Part shown: positions 42,841 through 45,474 of the stretch, in pieces | Position numbering within the stretch: the stretch's first letter is position 1 | Layout: every line of letters starts with the position of its first letter | NCBI GenBank assembly: GCA_015664885.1 | Contig: DQPL01000046.1 | Coordinates: 1-45,474, forward strand | Direction: 5' to 3' | Origin: Gemmatimonadota bacterium | Lineage (GTDB): Bacteria; Gemmatimonadota; Gemmatimonadetes; Longimicrobiales; Gaopeijiaceae | DNA: 45,474 nt | The notes under the pieces: generated by a model | The model's database searches: none | Told to the model about the DNA's origin: nothing | What the model saw: only the letters and a program-made list of their open reading frames with translations | Made by a program: the position numbers and the translations under genes

Positions 42841-44196
42841 ATGAACCGCCGTCAACGTGTTTGCCTGCTTGCCTCTGCGGTCGTGCTCGGACCACTCGCG
42901 CTGCCTGTACCGGCCCAAAACAGGCACACGGTCTACCGCGTGCCTGTTACAGGTGTGATCGAGCTTGGTCTGGCTCCTTACATCGAGCGTAGCGTGAGCG
43001 AGGCCGCCGCCGCGGGCGCCAGTGCGATTGTGCTCGACATCGATACGCCGGGCGGCCGGGTGGACGCCGCGGAACGCATCGCGGATGCGCTCTCCGACTC
43101 CGAGGTTCCCGTGTACTCCCTGGTGAATCGGCGTGCCTTCTCGGCGGGCGCGCTGATTGCGCTCTCGACGTCACGCATTTACATGCGGCCCGGATCGGTC
43201 ATCGGTGCCGCGACCCCGGTCGACGGCTCCGGCAAGAAAGCCCCCGAGAAGATCGTGTCCGCGATGCGCAGTGAGATGCGCGCGCTCGCCGAAGCCCAGG
43301 GTCTCGACCCCACCGTCGCCGCCGCGATGGTGGACGAGGACGTCGAGATCGAGGGTGTCGTGGAGTCCGGCAAGCTGCTCACATTGACAACGTCGGAGGC
43401 CGTAGCGCTCGACTATGCCGTAGAGATCGAGGACCTCGACGCGCTGCTGGCCGCGCTCGGCTACAGTGGCGCGGACGTGGTCACGTCCAAGGTCAATTGG
43501 GCTGAGCAGTTGGTGCGTTTCTTCTCCAACCCGATTGTCGCTCCGTTCTTGCTGTCCCTGGGGTTCCTGGGGCTGTTGGCGGAGATCAAGACCCCGTCGT
43601 TCGGCATGGCCGGCGCGGCGGGTGTGATCTCGCTGAGCCTTTACTTCGGCTCGCATCTGATCGTCGGACTGGCCGGCCTGGAGGACGTGCTCATCTTCGG
43701 TGCCGGCGTGGTCCTGCTGGGTGTGGAGGCACTCGTCATACCCGGGTTCGGGCTCTTCGGAGTCGCTGGAATCCTAGCGGTCGCAGCCGGCTTGTTCATG
43801 AGCATGCTGGGCTCGCTTCCTACGGCGTCCGAGTACACGTCGGCCGGCATGATACTGACGACGACTGTGTTGCTGGTCCTCGTCTCGGCGTGGGTGCTCA
43901 TACGTACGCTGCCGAGGACCTCGAGGTTGGCCAAGAGCGGCATCTTCCTGTTGCAGCGGACCGACCGCGCGATCGGGTACGAGTCCGCCGAGGTACGAGA
44001 CGACTTGATGGATAGCGTCGGCACCGCGATCACCGACCTGCGTCCGTCGGGCACCGCGCTGTTCGGCGACGAGCGCATCGATGTCGTCTCCGAGTCGGAA
44101 TGGATCACCGAGGGCACACAGGTGCGTGTCATCAGCGCTGAGGGATATCGACACATCGTCCGCGCCGTTTCTGCCGATGAGGCGGAGAACGTCTGA
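42841..44196 (+). CDS. NfeD-family membrane serine protease (long form)
   Basis: Long NfeD proteins join a ClpP-class protease, membrane helices and an OB domain, and work with a neighbouring flotillin/stomatin. 451 residues: signal peptide (1-25), protease domain (about 30-215) with nucleophile Ser101 (RRAFSAGALIAL) and Lys137 (APEKIVSAM) in the positions of the archaeal 1510-N dyad. Four to five membrane helices (about 230-350) are followed by an NfeD OB domain (about 375-445: VGTAITDLRPSGTALFGDERIDVVSE in part). GGGAGG lies 5' of the ATG. Followed by floA after 39 bases. Confidence 0.9.
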   Translation: MNRRQRVCLLASAVVLGPLALPVPAQNRHTVYRVPVTGVIELGLAPYIERSVSEAAAAGASAIVLDIDTPGGRVDAAERIADALSDSEVPVYSLVNRRAFSAGALIALSTSRIYMRPGSVIGAATPVDGSGKKAPEKIVSAMRSEMRALAEAQGLDPTVAAAMVDEDVEIEGVVESGKLLTLTTSEAVALDYAVEIEDLDALLAALGYSGADVVTSKVNWAEQLVRFFSNPIVAPFLLSLGFLGLLAEIKTPSFGMAGAAGVISLSLYFGSHLIVGLAGLEDVLIFGAGVVLLGVEALVIPGFGLFGVAGILAVAAGLFMSMLGSLPTASEYTSAGMILTTTVLLVLVSAWVLIRTLPRTSRLAKSGIFLLQRTDRAIGYESAEVRDDLMDSVGTAITDLRPSGTALFGDERIDVVSESEWITEGTQVRVISAEGYRHIVRAVSADEAENV

Positions 44197-44235
44197 GGGC
44201 GCCACGAACAACACTCACCAATTGAGGCTCTCTTA

Positions 44236-45231
44236 ATGGAACCCGCACTCGTCTTCCAGTGGTTTCTGATCGCCGCGATCGCCGCGGTATTTTCCATCGT
44301 CGTTTGGTTGGTTCCGCTCCGCCTGTATATCGAGGCGTTTTCAGCGGGTGTGCATGTGGGTTTCGGCAACCTCATCGGCATGCGCCTGCGCAAGGTGATC
44401 CCGTCGGGCGTGGTTCGCCCCCTCATCACCGCGACCAAAGCCGGTATCGACCTCGACATCAACCAGCTCGAGGCGCACTACCTCGCAGGCGGTGATGTGC
44501 ATCGCGTAGTCGGGGCGCTCATCAGTGCCGACAAGGCGTCGATTGAGCTCGCGTTCAATCAGGCCGCGGCCATCGACCTCGCCGGACGGGACGTCTTCGA
44601 GGCCGTACAGGTTTCGGTCAACCCCAAGGTCATCAACACGCCGAAGGTGGCAGCGATGGCCAAAGACGGTATCCAGCTCATTGCCATCGCGCGCGTTACG
44701 GTGCGCGCGAACATCAACCGACTCGTCGGTGGTGCTGGTGAGGCGACGATCCTGGCACGCGTCGGTGAGGGCATCGTATCCACCATCGGTTCGGCGGAAT
44801 CACACAAGAAGGTGCTCGAGAACCCGGACGCGATCTCCAAGACCGTGCTCGCCAAAGGGCTGGATTCGGGCACCGCCTTCGAGATTCTCTCCATCGACAT
44901 CGCGGACGTGGATGTCGGCAAGAACATCGGTGCCGAGCTCCAGACGGATCAGGCTGAGGCGGACAAGCGCGTCGCGCAGGCGCGCGCCGAGGAGCGCCGC
45001 GCGATGGCGGTCGCGAAGGAACAGGAAATGAAGGCGCTGGTTGAGGAGATGAGGGCCGAGGTCGTGAAGGCCGAGGCGGAGGTCCCGCTCGCGCTTGCAG
45101 AGGCGTTCCGTGCGGGGCATCTCGGGGTGATGGACTACATGCGGTACAAGAACATCCAGGCGGACACGTCGATGCGGAAAGCGATCGCGGGACCCGACGA
45201 TGGTGGATCCAGCACCATTGAAGGCGACTAG
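44236..45231 (+). CDS. floA: flotillin-like protein FloA
   Basis: Membrane scaffold of lipid microdomains. 331 residues: one N-terminal hydrophobic hairpin (about 5-28), then [25 protein letters not shown], the SPFH-like domain with [21 protein letters not shown], and [30 protein letters not shown] in pieces. A coiled coil rich in Ala/Glu/Arg occupies about 235-290 ([22 protein letters not shown]). These are hallmarks of the YqfA/FloA family. It is placed after nfeD, the usual partner. Confidence 0.94.
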   Translation: MEPALVFQWFLIAAIAAVFSIVVWLVPLRLYIEAFSAGVHVGFGNLIGMRLRKVIPSGVVRPLITATKAGIDLDINQLEAHYLAGGDVHRVVGALISADKASIELAFNQAAAIDLAGRDVFEAVQVSVNPKVINTPKVAAMAKDGIQLIAIARVTVRANINRLVGGAGEATILARVGEGIVSTIGSAESHKKVLENPDAISKTVLAKGLDSGTAFEILSIDIADVDVGKNIGAELQTDQAEADKRVAQARAEERRAMAVAKEQEMKALVEEMRAEVVKAEAEVPLALAEAFRAGHLGVMDYMRYKNIQADTSMRKAIAGPDDGGSSTIEGD

Positions 45232-45240
45232 GCGCAGCTC

Positions 45241-45474
45241 ATGGAAGGACTGGTCTTCCTCGTCGTGATCGTGGTCTTCTCCATCTTGGAGAGCGTTCTC
45301 AAGAAGCGGAAGGCTGCGCAGGCCCGGTTGCACGGCGAAGCACCGGAGGACGATCTGCACGCGCCGACCTACGACGCCCATCCCTCCTACGACGATGACG
45401 CATCGTACGACGACGGCCCATCCTACGACGAGGGACCCTCCTACGACGACCAGATCGACGACGACGTTCCGGAG
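45241..45474 (+). CDS. membrane protein with SYDD repeats, 5' part (runs off the window)
   Basis: 78 codons before the window ends, from an ATG 9 bases after the floA stop. It opens with one membrane helix (EGLVFLVVIVVFSILES) and a basic stretch KKRKAAQAR, so the tail should be cytoplasmic. Then comes an acidic region with four 6-residue repeats SYDDDA, SYDDGP, SYDEGP, SYDDQI (45385-45456). I do not recognise a family. Placement after nfeD-floA suggests a partner of the flotillin complex, which is inference only. Confidence 0.7.
   Translation, partial: MEGLVFLVVIVVFSILESVLKKRKAAQARLHGEAPEDDLHAPTYDAHPSYDDDASYDDGPSYDEGPSYDDQIDDDVPE
45385..45456 (+). repeat. four tandem 18-bp repeats encoding SYDD[D/G/E]x
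   Basis: Units at 45385, 45403, 45421 and 45439 all read TC(C/G)-TAC-GAC-GA(T/C/G) and then diverge. The window ends 18 bases later, so the copy number may be higher. Third-position changes between units show the repeat is not brand new and the amino acids are kept. Confidence 0.85.

Noticed and set aside
1-45474. CRISPR arrays, rRNA or tRNA genes
   Set aside because: Scanning both strands by eye showed no regularly spaced repeats of CRISPR type, no rRNA segments and no tRNA T-loop plus acceptor pairs; short tRNAs could still be missed without a tool.

Overview
The window is high-GC, densely coded bacterial chromosome with no rRNA, tRNA or CRISPR array that I could find. Gene content fits a Gram-negative-type, aerobic heterotroph. 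The mix of lepB, rlmN, phoH, a 7TM-HD (PgpH-type) protein, an RqcH/NFACT protein, FloA/NfeD, a LexA with a Gram-positive-like recognition helix, and carboxypeptidase-regulatory-like secreted proteins suggests Gemmatimonadota or a relative. That placement is inference; no marker gene here settles it. Translational coupling is pervasive: most operon junctions are 4-base start/stop overlaps (ATGA, GTGA, TTGA and apparently one CTGA).

Layout. (1) 1-5601, minus strand: truA, a transaldolase-like gene, a DegP-type protease, purB, purC and the 5' part of psd. (2) 5751-11239: a tryptophan cluster trpD / trpC-trpF-trpB-[75-aa ORF]-trpA, with lexA on the opposite strand between trpD and trpC; trpE and trpG are absent. 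(3) 11227-15869: an RqcH-type NFACT protein, a yqeK/LytR_C/lepB run, and rlmN. (4) 15910-24173: aspS, phoH, pgpH, ybeY, a 307-bp intergenic element built of nested inverted repeats, mgtE and the mutase chaperone meaB. (5) 24244-32402: a B12-dependent acyl-CoA mutase (two subunits), an MCC-like carboxyltransferase, an AtuA-like pair, a methylglutaconyl-CoA-hydratase-like crotonase, a small membrane protein, a relic of the RecQ zinc domain, and an acyl-CoA dehydrogenase. (6) 32594-36049: RNase G, L21, L27, a strong terminator, and a lytic transglycosylase. (7) 36062-41850, minus strand: crotonase, thiolase, 3-hydroxyacyl-CoA dehydrogenase, a secreted carboxypeptidase-regulatory-like protein, a DUF3311 protein, a sodium:solute symporter and a chorismate mutase. 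(8) 42055-45474: a lipoprotein, NfeD, FloA and a truncated gene with SYDD repeats.

The most interesting system is region 5. The mutase large subunit carries Phe102 and Gln220 where methylmalonyl-CoA mutase has Tyr89 and Arg207. That pair is the isobutyryl-CoA-mutase signature, so the usual 'methylmalonyl-CoA mutase' label is probably wrong. With a 3-methylcrotonyl-type carboxyltransferase, a 3-methylglutaconyl-type hydratase and an acyl-CoA dehydrogenase on the same strand, the unit could carry a branched acyl-CoA (isobutyryl, or pivalyl to isovaleryl) into leucine-type degradation. The second most interesting item is the 307-bp structured element placed exactly at the ybeY stop codon. Other points of note are the small ORF inside the trp operon, the lexA control region, the RecQ relic and the likely CTG start of ybeY.
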